Below, one piece after another: positions 8,735-16,020 of a stretch of DNA of 19,049 nt. Below the pieces are notes generated by a model. It made no database searches and was not told where the DNA came from. It was given only the letters and a program-made list of their open reading frames with translations. Within the stretch, counting starts at the first letter, position 1. Each line of letters opens with the position of its first letter. A program made the translations under genes and the position numbers. The DNA comes from Dictyocoela muelleri (Eukaryota; Microsporidia): the NCBI GenBank assembly GCA_016256075.1, contig SDVU01000153.1, positions 1 to 19,049 on the forward strand, read 5' to 3'.

Positions 8735-8900
8735 CTCAAAAAAACCACTCACTACACATATATGTGTAGTCAAAAACCACTCACTACACATATATGTGTA
8801 TTCAAATAACCACCCACTACACATATATGTGTATTCAAAAAACCACCCACTACACATATATGTGTAGTCAAAAACCACCCACTACACATATATGTGTAGT
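8735..8900. repeat. 32-bp tandem array with a perfect palindrome in each unit
   Basis: Five full units plus a degenerate first one, period about 32 bp. Each carries a core such as CTACACATATATGTGTAG, an 18-bp perfect palindrome in two of the units and slightly varied (TATTC for TAGTC) in others, separated by CAAAAACCACCCA-like linkers. Every unit can extrude a small cruciform. Apparent open frames across it on both strands (repeating YMCSGWF or its antisense) are products of the repetition, not genes. Confidence 0.9.
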
Positions 8901-8910
8901 TACTACAGCC

Positions 8911-9008
8911 CGTTGCATTATTATATTGTTGCATTATTATATTGTTGCATTATTATATCGGTGCATTATTATACTGTTGCATTATTATATCGTTGCATTA
9001 TTATATCC
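8911..9008. repeat. 16-bp tandem array at the left end of FB3
   Basis: Six copies of a 16-bp unit, GTTGCATTATTATATT, with C/T variation at the last bases. The mirror-image right end of FB3 (10007-10050) holds only two to three looser copies, for example CAATATAATAATG, so the left end has expanded on its own. Confidence 0.9.
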
Positions 9009-9147
9009 CACTCGTTGCAATTCTAGGTTTTTTCAGAGTTATAGACCCGTTTCTTTCAAAGTTAATAACCGTTTCTTTCAGACTTATAGACACATTTTGC
9101 CAGTGTTATACATAATCTGCGAAAATTCGCATCGATTAAAAATTTTT

Positions 9148-9880
9148 AACCCTTATTTTTTAGCTCTCATTTTTTAACCATTATTTTTTCAGCCTCTTAT
9201 TTTTTCAACTCTTATTTTTTAACATTTTAAAAAAAGAGGGGTTAAAAAAAGCGGGGTTAAAAAAATAAGTGTTTAAAAATAAGGTGTTAAAATGTTTTTA
9301 AAAATGAGGGCTAAAAAATAAAGGCTGAGAAATAAAGTTAAAAATAAGGGATTTAAAATGAGAACTAAAAAATAAGGGCTGAAAAATAGGGGTTAAAAAA
9401 TGTGGGTTTAAAAATAAGTATTAAAAAATAAGTGTTGAAAAATGAGGGTTAAAAAGGGGGGTTCAAAAAAAAAGAGCCAAAAAATAAGGGCCAAAAAATA
9501 AGGGATAAAAGATTGGGGGTTAAAAAATAAAGGTTAGAAATGGGGGTTAAAAAAAGAGGGCTAAAAAAAGGGATTAAAAATGAGGGTTTAAAATGAGGGT
9601 TAAGAAATAATGATAAAAAAAATGAAATAAAAAATAGGGGTTAAAAAAATATGGGTTAAAAGGGTTAAAAAATATGGGTTAAAAATATGGATTAAAAATA
9701 ATGGGGTAGAAATGAGGGGGTAAAATAAGGAATAAAAATAATGATTAAAAAATGAAAGAAAAAATAAGGGTTAAAAATAAAGGTTAAAAATAAGGTTTGA
9801 GAAAATAAGTGTTGAAAAAATTAGGGTTGAGAAAATAAAAGTTAAAAAATGAAAGCTAAAAAATAAGGGTTAAAAATAAT
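9148..9880. repeat. Telomere-like degenerate minisatellite with a strand switch
   Basis: From 9148 to about 9228 the units read AACCCTTATTTTTT (plus variants such as AGCTCTCATTTTTT). From about 9229 they switch to the complement, GGGTTAAAAAATAA and variants (GGGGTTAAAAAAG, GGGCTAAAAAATAA), for some 45-50 units of 12-16 bp up to about 9880. The G-rich/A-rich strand asymmetry recalls telomeric DNA, but the units are too heterogeneous and too long to be a normal telomere, and the array lies inside an inverted-repeat element. Confidence 0.85.
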
Positions 9881-10065
9881 TAATTGATGCGTATTTTATC
9901 GGATCATCTTTAACTCTAACAAAAAATTTGTCTATAAGTCTGAAAGAAACGGGTATACAACTTTGAAAGAAATGGGTCTATAAGTATGAAAAACCTTGTA
10001 TTGAAACGAGGGGAATATAATAATGCAACGAGGGCAATATAATAATGAAACGGGCTGTAAGAGAA

Positions 10066-10243
10066 AAATGGTGTCAAAAATAATGAAAGATGGTGTCAAT
10101 AATAATGAAAGATGGTGTCAATAATAACAAAAGATGGTGTCAATAATAATGAAAGATGGTTTCAATAATAATGAAAGATAATGTCAATAATAATGAAAGA
10201 TGGTGTCAATAATAATGAAAGATAATGTCAATTATAATGAAAA
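10066..10243. repeat. 22-bp tandem array 3 (8 units)
   Basis: Eight near-identical units of GATGGTGTCAATAATAATGA plus AA (22 bp), with a GATAATGTC variant twice and other single changes. It lies between FB3 and the 5' break of SINE-3. The low divergence marks it as the youngest of the three 22-bp arrays. Confidence 0.9.
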
Positions 10244-10246
10244 GGT

Positions 10247-10625
10247 CTGCAAATAATGAGGGAATGACATTAAGCGATCAAAAACTATAGAAATATAGTA
10301 ATAATATACAGCAGTTCCAGTGTATAATAGCTGAATAAGACTTGGTATAACATGACAATGAAGTATAATAGGCTCGACCAGGTTTGGGGATTAGTGCGGC
10401 GACGAATCTCGTCAAAAAGTAGTGAAAAATAAAAATTCATGAAAAGTCACTAATTACCTGTATCCTGCTGAGTCATTGATAAAACGAAAATCGCGTATAC
10501 AGCTGGGCTTCCGGGTAGCTTAGGAAGTGACGTATTATCGGAACACCAAGAACCAAAGGTCTAAAGACTATGGTTGGAGACCACTCTGGGTTGGCAGCTA
10601 TGGATGTTGTAAGCATGTAATATAA
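10247..10625 (+). mobile_element. tRNA-derived SINE, copy 3, lacking the tRNA head
   Basis: The body begins at AAATAATGAGGGAATGAC, which in full copies lies just after the tRNA-like head, and continues through the complete body: GACATTAAGCGATC, ACTATAGAAATATAGTAATA, GACTTGGTATAACATGACAA, GGCGACGAATCTCGTCAAAA, TTACCTGTATCCTGCTGAGT, CGCGTATACAGCTGGGCTT, GGAACACCAAGAACCAAAGG and ATGGTTGGAGACCACTC, to the 3' end GCATGTAATATA at 10614-10625. Without the A and B boxes it cannot be transcribed by the usual internal Pol III promoter. Minus-strand open frames here are antisense coincidences. Closest to copy 5 by eye. Confidence 0.85.
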
Positions 10626-10956
10626 AGTAATAATTAAAATTAAATAAATATTTTCTTTCAAAAATATTTTTAAGGGGAGTCGTTTTGTTATTTATTTTTC
10701 TGGCGACTTTATTAATAAAATTCATTATTAAAAATTGATTTCTTTATATCAAATTAAAGAGGTCATTTTTTTTGATGTGAGGCTGTTAATGAAAATTTAT
10801 TATTAATACAATTTTTAAAATTTTAATTAAAAGAAGCATTTTGCGCAGGGGGGGTCATTTTGTGATGCAACATTCATTTTATATAACAAAATAACAAGTA
10901 AAATAAATTATTTATTAAAAAATTTACTATTTATATATTTGTTTAATTTTAAAACA
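10626..10956. other. Spacer upstream of 5S rRNA, no gene seen
   Basis: AT-rich sequence with occasional G runs (GCGCAGGGGGGGTCATTTTG near 10846-10865). No coding frame. Since 5S genes use an internal promoter, an upstream element is not expected. Confidence 0.5.
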
Positions 10957-11072
10957 GTTACGGCCATATCTACAGAAAATCACCGGATCCCGTCTGATCT
11001 CCGAAGTTAAGACTGTAAGAGCCTTGTGAGTACTGAGGTGGGTGACCACTCGGGAGAGTGTAGTGCTGTAAC
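10957..11072 (+). rRNA. 5S ribosomal RNA
   Basis: A 116-nt sequence with full 5S architecture. The 5' GTTACGGC pairs with the 3' GCTGTAAC (helix I). GGCCATA is the conserved start of loop A. TCTACAG pairs with CTGTAAGA (helix II). The TCTGATCTCCGAAGTTAAGA block is the hallmark of eukaryotic 5S (loop C, helix III and start of the internal promoter). GGTGGGTGACCACTCGGGAG covers helix IV and loop E. It acts in the large ribosomal subunit, transcribed by RNA polymerase III with TFIIIA. All helices are intact and a T-run follows at once, so it looks functional. It is a single copy here, not in an array and not linked to 18S/28S, as is common where 5S genes are dispersed. Slightly shorter than the usual 118-121 nt. 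Confidence 0.95.
11003..11050 (+). promoter_or_regulatory. 5S internal control region (A box to C box)
   Basis: GAAGTTAAGAC at 11003-11013 matches the 5S A box, and GGTGACCACTCGG near 11041-11053 matches the C box bound by TFIIIA. Assigned from the known layout of 5S genes; binding cannot be seen from sequence. Confidence 0.6.
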
Positions 11073-11077
11073 TTTTT
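11073..11077 (+). terminator. RNA polymerase III terminator
   Basis: TTTTT directly follows the last base of helix I of the 5S gene. A run of four or more T on the RNA-like strand is the normal Pol III stop signal. Confidence 0.9.
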
Positions 11078-11606
11078 AAAAATTTTAGATTTTTTAAAGA
11101 AAAAATTTATAATTGGCTTAATTTATTTATTACAAGGATAATATAAAAGTTGACTTCTATTTAATTATCAAATTTTTAAATAAATAAAATGATGACTTAG
11201 TACAATTTAAATTATACTGAATGTTACACACGTTACACAAATCTAATTCTTATTAATATAAAATTCTATTTTACTTATTATCATTTAACATTTTAGACGA
11301 TTCTACTCAAAATTTAGATTTTTTGATCGATTTTTTTGTACAAATATTTGAAAAATGTTAAAAAACATAAATTTATACTTTACATTTTAATATTTTTTTA
11401 ATTAGCGAGCCGGAAAATTACAGAGTTTTTAAAAGCTAAGACATATTCTATAGTTATAGAAAAAAATTTCAAAGTTATATAACATCTACTTATGTTTAAA
11501 CACATTTTTCAGAGTTATACACATTTTATAGAATTTCTAAAAATCGCTACGATTTTATAAATTCGAGATTACACTGCAAACAATAAATAATACGAATCAA
11601 CCATAA
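11078..11606. other. AT-rich spacer, nothing recognised
   Basis: No gene, repeat or RNA could be supported between the 5S terminator and the open frame that starts at 11607. Confidence 0.5.
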
Positions 11607-11939
11607 AATACACTACGTATAAACACTGAAAAAAATATAGAAAATTTGATCTTCATAAATGTTGCGATCGTTCGTCAATGCGAAAAAATATTTTTGAAGA
11701 ATTATTTACACGGGAAGCCTTTTGGAATCAAGGCTGTGTTCAAAAAAGTTTTAGATAGAAACACTAAATGCAGTAAAAACGAGAAATTATTATGTTCATA
11801 CATAACAATAAATTTATTAAATTTTAGATTCAAAAAGTGTATAACACATTGTGACAAACATAGTAATTCAATTAATATAGAGATAATAAAAACATTTTAT
11901 AAGAAACTCAGGATTTTGTCAAAAAAAATCTTTCCCTAG
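11607..11939 (+). CDS. Unidentified open frame without ATG (possible gene fragment)
   Basis: Open from just after a TAA at 11604-11606 to TAG at 11937-11939, 110 codons. There is no ATG; the first near-cognate codon is TTG at 11646, which would give 97 aa. The product would be basic, with cysteines and histidines grouped in the middle (C in FKKVLDRNTKCSKNEKLLC, then KKCITHCDKHSN) and a Lys-rich tail KKLRILSKKIFP. With about 9% of random codons expected to be stops at this composition, 110 open codons are unlikely though not impossible by chance. The arrangement C-x(7)-C ... C-x(3)-C-x(2)-H loosely resembles a metal site, but I recognise no family. It could be an exon, a 5'-truncated gene or a chance frame. 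Confidence 0.35.
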   Translation, partial: NTLRINTEKNIENLIFINVAIVRQCEKIFLKNYLHGKPFGIKAVFKKVLDRNTKCSKNEKLLCSYITINLLNFRFKKCITHCDKHSNSINIEIIKTFYKKLRILSKKIFP

Positions 11940-12704
11940 AAATACCCTTTTTCAAAACTGCGCCCTTTAGTAAAAAATATTTTGATTCAAATTTTTATTA
12001 AAAAGAAAATATTTTCCTTTCTTATCAAAAATCCCCCACTAGTGGGAATTTTTTTACAAGATCTGAAACTCAGACATAACTATCTTTTAATGCAAATTAA
12101 AAAACAATTCAAATCTATATTAGACAATTTTAGTCGGTTAGTCGAGTATGTAAATAGTTAGAAATTTATTTTAAGCAAAAACAACGCAAAATCGCTCTCA
12201 TAATAAAAATGAATGAAAATGATTTTTGTGAAAAAATCAAGAGAAATACACTTATTCGCGACAAATTACGTTTAATTTTTTTTTATAGCTTTTGTTTTTC
12301 AATCTACGAACTTTTATTTTCAATAACTTAAAATAAAGGAAAGTTTTATATAATACCTGCATCAAATAAATATAATGAGTGTAAGACTAATGTCTGTTGT
12401 ATAATTATGGATTTTTTGCCAATTATTCACGCAGGTAAAAATTAACATTTCGTGCACGAAAAATTAAATTTTTATAAAGAATAACCTATTAATAATTACA
12501 AGAGAAAGAGGACTAACATAAAAAGAATAGGTTAGTAATAGAAGTAATAAATGGTACTGCCTATCAAAATTTACGGACATAGAGTTAATAATTTAATAAT
12601 AGAGAAATAATTTTGAGAAAACCTTGCAAATTATGTATGTATAATTTATACATATATTTTAAACATATGTTTTTTAACTAATAAATTGCTTTATTTTTTT
12701 AATT
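11940..12704. other. AT-rich stretch, no gene; one small perfect hairpin
   Basis: CCCACTAGTGGG at 12035-12046 is a perfect palindrome flanked by AAAAATCC and GGAATTTTTTT-like arms, about 95 bp past the unidentified frame. It looks like a hairpin followed by T7, but such hairpins are not known terminators for eukaryotic Pol II genes, so no function is claimed. The rest shows no coding frame or repeat that I can support. Confidence 0.45.
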
Positions 12705-12790
12705 TTTGAAAAAAATCCTTATTTATATTGTTAATATTCTAAAAACTCTTATTTATACCCCGAGGTGGATTATATTAAGTTTAAACGACA
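12705..12790. repeat. Dispersed repeat, copy A (partner at 17338-17425)
   Basis: Blocks TTATTTATATTGTTAATATT, AAAACTCTTATTTATACC, GAGGTGGATTATATTAA and GTTTAAA recur in the same order and orientation at 17338-17425 (TTATTTATATCGTTAATATT, AATAACTCTAATTTCTACC, GAGATAGATTATATTAA). Identity is about 70-75%. Nature unknown; probably a worn transposon end. Confidence 0.6.
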
Positions 12791-13336
12791 CCTGGAAACT
12801 CGCCTCAAGATTTAAAAAAAACAAAAGTAAGTAATTTTTAAAAAATTAATATTATTTAAAAAAATAAATGATTAAAAAAAGAATAAATTAATTTCAGAAT
12901 ACAAGAATTAATTTAAATAACTGATGTCTCCTGGAGAGCGAGGATAATATAAATGTAAAACATAGATAGAACGAGAATTTTTTATTACTTGCATGAATTA
13001 GAATACGCATCTGAATTTATCATTTTTTCATCAAATTTCATTTTCCCTTCATTTCCAGAAATTTCCAAATTTTGATCTTTTTTTCTGCGTGGTATTTCTT
13101 GATAATTTTGAGAGTTTTATTTCATGGGAATAATGTGAATTTGGATGTTGTGTGTGCACAGCATAACAATAATAAATATGTATGGCGCTGTATATATAGC
13201 TTTGAGTTATTAAAATAGTTCATAGTTTTATTTTAGTAATATTTTTGTCATGCAGATATTTTTTACAGTCGCTTAAGTACTGATTTTTTAAATAACCATT
13301 TTTTAAAACATGTGTATAAGGAAGCATTTCTCCTCG
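12791..13336. other. AT-rich stretch, no gene seen
   Basis: No supported coding frame or RNA. The stretch 13270-13330 (GTACTGATTTTTTAAATAAC and CATGTGTATAAGGAAGCATT) resembles 16184-16240 (GTACTGTTTTTTTGAATACT and CATCTGTATAAGCAATTAAT) at roughly 70% in the same orientation, which may reflect repeats bordering the MULE-2 region. Confidence 0.4.
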
Positions 13337-13344
13337 CACAGATT

Positions 13345-13368
13345 TTTTTTCACCTATTGGTGAAAAAA
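13345..13368. repeat. Small perfect hairpin beside the large palindrome
   Basis: TTTTTTCACC, loop TATT, then GGTGAAAAAA: a perfect 10-bp stem. Just left of it CACAGATTT (13337-13345) is matched by AAATCTGTG at 13742-13750 beyond the large palindrome, so these may be the outer ends of one 414-bp element. Confidence 0.6.
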
Positions 13369-13410
13369 TTCAAATTCATCAATTTTATATTATTCTTTGT
13401 TTGGTTTTTT

Positions 13411-13682
13411 GGTACTGTTCCAATATAAATAAACACCTTTGCAATATAAAAATTTTAGGAGAGAGAAAACTGTAAATTTAAACGAGGGTTATTTTAATGT
13501 TGTAACTCCCGTAGTATAGTTTTTTTTAATTCTTACTATACGTTTGTAGATTTATATTAATAATAGAAAAAAACTATACTACGGGAGTTACAACATTAAA
13601 ATAACCCTCGTTTTAATTTACAGTTTTCTCTCTCCTAAAATTTTTATATTGCAAAGGTTTTTATTTATATTGGAACAGTACC
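13411..13682. repeat. Near-perfect 272-bp inverted repeat
   Basis: The left arm starts GGTACTGTTCCAATATAAAT, continues with CTTTGCAATATAAAAATTTT, AGGAGAGAGAAAACTGTAAA and TGTTGTAACTCCCGTAGTAT, and reaches about 13527. The right arm, about 13567-13682, is its reverse complement with only about two or three differences. Arms are about 116 bp, loop about 40 bp. It is the least diverged inverted repeat in the window, so either recent or maintained by gene conversion. No coding frame. Most likely a MITE-like or foldback insertion at the 5' side of MULE-2. Confidence 0.9.
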
Positions 13683-13769
13683 GGTTTTTTTCTTTAAAAA
13701 TTTGGAAAAAGATTACATCGTTTATTTATTTTTTTCACCACAAATCTGTGATAAAATACCCCCCCCCCC

Positions 13770-15010
13770 TACACGATGACAAATTTCTCAAAGATGAAAA
13801 ACTAAAAAGGTAATGAAAATTTAATCTCAAATGATTATATCTATAATTTTTATGAATTAAAAGATAATATTGAGTTATGGAGATGCGTGAAAATGACGTG
13901 TAGAATCCTTGGCCATATGGCCTTAACAATATCTTTATTATACACAAAGAACATAACCATTCGTGTGAGAAATCTAAGATTCTTAGGAAAAGAATTGATA
14001 ACCGTATTACTAAATATGCTGATTCTGAACTTCCAGCCTTGTAAATTACTACAAACACTACTTATATGTTAAAATATAAAATTTACGGAGATTTATATTG
14101 ATATAAATATATGGCCATTCCGATTAACCTCATAAAAAAATCAGAAGTATAGATCTGATAATAAGATATTGAACTATATCCCCGATTTTTTAAAAAAAGA
14201 TCATAATGGAAATACTTTCGTCAGATATCATTAATAGAAGTATAAATGGGCGTATTTCAATTATGTTTTCTAGTTTTTATGTCGAGTATTTTAATGGCGA
14301 AGAAATTATATTGGTAGATGAAACATATTGGTGTGTTCCCGGTGATTTTTTTTTTCAATTTTGTACTTTCAATGTGAGGTGACTTTTGGAAATCTTATTA
14401 CACTTGTTTACATATGGCTTCCAAACAAACAAGAGTCTACTCATATATAAGCCTTTTTGATTCTAAAAAACCTTAATCAATATTTCGATGTCTTATATTA
14501 TTACAGATTTCGAAATAGGTTTAATTAATGCACTAAATAAATCTTTCGAATTACAATGGTTGGATGCACATTTCATTTAGGTCAATCAGTATATAGGAAG
14601 ATTCAAAGATGTAAATTTTTTTCAATTTACAGAAAAAGACAAAGATTTTAGAAGATATGTTAAAATGTTTTTCAATCTAGCATATGTTCTTTCAGATTCT
14701 GTTTCTAATTTATTTTATTAGATTGCAGAAAAAATTTCTACTCGATTAAGCAGAGACTGATGAATTAATAGAATACTTTAAACTAAATTATATAGGTGAA
14801 AATTCACAACCATCCTCATATTCTATAAGCTTTTGGAATTGTTATAGTAGTGTTTTAAAATTTATTCCGAGAACGATTAATTCATCAATGCTTGACATAA
14901 ATCATCTAATTCTTTATCATGTAGTATATGTCATTCTAGGAATGTTTATAGACTTATTAAAACAAATTAATGAACGTCATAGGATGTTAATCATGCAATA
15001 TAGAAAAGGT
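13770..15010 (+). pseudogene. MULE-2 transposase with FLYWCH-like zinc finger, main part (decayed)
   Basis: Plus-strand blocks appear in MULE order. First comes NLISNDYIYNFYELKDNIEL followed by WRCVKMTC and then HKEHNHSCE, the WRC-x(4)-C ... HxH pattern of a FLYWCH-type DNA-binding finger (13817-13965, one frame change inside). Then EEIILVDETYWCVPGDF (about 14295-14350), the first catalytic Asp. YMASKQTRVYSYISLF lies near 14410-14460, in the LPNKxxxTY region. YYITDFEIGLINALNKSF (about 14490-14545) has the second Asp, DFE. QWLDAHF stands where the family has GCHFH, VNQYIGRFKDVNFFQF follows, and DFRRYVKMFFNLAYVLSDSV is the LAYVP block. FIPRTINSSMLDIN (about 14856-14905) is the RTNN block, followed by INERHRMLIMQYRKG. 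Multiple stops and frame changes mark it as dead. A poly-C run of 11 lies at 13759-13769. Only family-level resemblance to MULE-1. Confidence 0.8.
14855..15010 (+). repeat. 156-bp direct duplication of MULE-2 sequence, left copy
   Basis: TTCCGAGAACGATTAATTCA and AGACTTATTAAAACAAATTA occur here and again at a constant offset of 892 bp (15747-15902). Divergence counted by eye is about 20 differences, near 13%. The left copy ends at the left edge of element FB2, and the right copy begins at its right edge. Confidence 0.9.
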
Positions 15011-15746
15011 ATGGCTGGCCGAAAAAAAAACGCCGAGGTGTTTTTACGGACTGATTTCAGGCGAAAAATCCGTAAAAAATGGCGAGAAATTTTTTTAATT
15101 TAAGAATATAATTTTTTATAGCAGCACATTTAGTCACCTCGGGTAAGTTCTCATAAAATTTCCGCGAGTCAGTGCGAGAAACGACACAATTTTTTTTTTT
15201 CAAAAAAAAATATAGAAATTTATTTGTTTTAACATGAATATTCGATTTTAACGTCCTTCAGGCGCAATATCTAGAAATTTATTATTAATTACTAAATATA
15301 AAATGTTAAAGTATATAAAAAAATTATGTTAATTATATATATTGTAGAAATCAGTTTTTATATAAGCTTTTTGTGACGTCTTATATGGAAAATGGATTTC
15401 TAAAACATGAATAAAAAACAATATGAATGATTTTTTATTATACTTTGAAATTTAAATATTTCTTAATTAACTAAATTCATTATATATAGTGTCTAAGGAA
15501 CATTGGAATTAGATCTCATTGTTAAAACTCAATAAGATTGTTATAATTTTTATTAAAAAATTCGTGGCGGTTATGCGTAGAGCTCCCGATTTATCGCGAC
15601 GATTTCACGAGAACTTGCTTGAGGAGACTAAATAAGCTGCTATAAAAAATGTATTTTTAATTTCCAAAAATCTCCCGACATTTTCACGGATTTTTCGCCA
15701 AAATTCCATCCGGAAAAATACCTCTGGCGTTTTTTTCAGACAGCCC
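15011..15746. mobile_element. Long-TIR non-coding element FB2 inside MULE-2
   Basis: A 736-bp element with terminal inverted repeats of about 160 bp. Left: GGCTGGCCGAAAAAAAAACG, AGGCGAAAAATCCGTAAAAA, TTTTTTATAGCAGCACATTT, AGTCACCTCGGGTAAGTTCT. Right, read in reverse: GGCTGTCTGAAAAAAACGCC, TGGCGAAAAATCCGTGAAAA, TTTTTTATAGCAGCTTATTT, AGTCTCCTCAAGCAAGTTCT. Arms differ at about a quarter of positions. The centre (15180-15580) is AT-rich without a coding frame. Build: a MITE-like non-autonomous transposon. The motif GGCGAAAAATCCG recalls GGCGAAATTCCGG at the ends of FB1, so the two may share a transposase family. The 71-aa frame at 14888-15103 and the minus frame at 15605-15790 merely run through its TIRs. 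Confidence 0.75.
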
Positions 15747-16020
15747 TTAAATTTTTTTCCGAGAACGATTAATTCATCGAAGCTTGGCATAAATAATTTA
15801 ATTCTTTATCATGTGGTTCATGTCAATCTAAGAATGTTTTAGACTTATTAAAACAAATAAATGAACGTAATATGATGTTAATTATACAATCTAGAAAAAA
15901 ATAGTATTAACTGAACGAGATTTTAAAAGCGGAGGTTCTTTAATCGAAATTCTAAAAAATTTTAGCAGATACAAAGATCTTTTTTTTCGATGTTCAAAGA
16001 ATTATTTGGTCTGGAATCTT
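15747..16020 (+). pseudogene. MULE-2 transposase, C-terminal part after FB2
   Basis: Resumes with a second copy of the PRTINSS block (15747-15902) and then continues beyond the point reached by the left copy, reading GGSLIEILKNFSRYKDLFFR and WNLDNDFFL with frame changes, in keeping with the basic C-terminal helices of MULE transposases. It shows that the right copy is the one in continuity with the original 3' part of the gene. Confidence 0.6.

Larger units (their letters stand above)
8905..10058. mobile_element. Foldback element FB3 with telomere-like repeat arms
   Basis: A 1154-bp inverted-repeat structure. The left end ACAGCCCGTTGCATTATTAT is mirrored by the right end, whose reverse complement is ACAGCCCGTTTCATTATTAT. 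Matching continues inward for about 230 bp through TATAGACCCGTTTCTTTCAAAG-like blocks (left near 9040-9060, right near 9945-9985) and CTTATAGACA. The arms then enter arrays of AACCCTTATTTTTT-type units, C-rich-strand orientation on the left and the complement on the right. The arms are unequal: about 80 bp of the array on the left and about 650 bp on the right. No coding capacity and no clear target-site duplication. The structure resembles foldback transposons, whose arms are internally repetitive, but it could also be a rearranged minisatellite. Confidence 0.65.

Noticed and set aside
8591-8878. Minus-strand 95-aa frame with repeated YTYMCSGWFFE-like units
   Set aside because: It is the translation of the 32-bp palindromic array; the apparent protein repeat comes from DNA repetition, and the opposite strand gives an equally repetitive product.
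8794-9177. Plus-strand 127-aa frame
   Set aside because: It runs through three different arrays (32-bp, 16-bp, then the FB3 arm), so it is a chain of repeat translations, not a gene.
9148-9880. True telomere
   Set aside because: Units are heterogeneous, 12-16 bp, internal to the sequence on both sides, and the strand switches within an inverted-repeat element.
10473-10661. Minus-strand 62-aa frame
   Set aside because: Antisense to the body of SINE-3. The same sequence in other SINE copies does not keep the frame open.
12026-12055. Rho-independent-like terminator (CCCACTAGTGGG followed by T-run)
   Set aside because: Terminators of this type belong to bacteria; the window is eukaryotic and no clear gene ends there.
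13735-14058. Minus-strand 107-aa frame
   Set aside because: Antisense to the FLYWCH-like N-terminus of the MULE-2 transposase, which has diagnostic motifs on the plus strand.
13887-14072. Plus-strand 61-aa frame
   Set aside because: Its first residues (KMTCRIL) are the true zinc-finger frame, but it then leaves that frame; the HxH part of the finger is read in another frame. It is part of the MULE-2 relic.
15605-15790. Minus-strand 61-aa frame
   Set aside because: Lies in the right TIR of FB2 and the duplicated MULE segment; the protein mirrors the TIR (KKTPEVFFRMEFWRKIRENVG resembles the other TIR read on the plus strand), so it is a TIR artefact.
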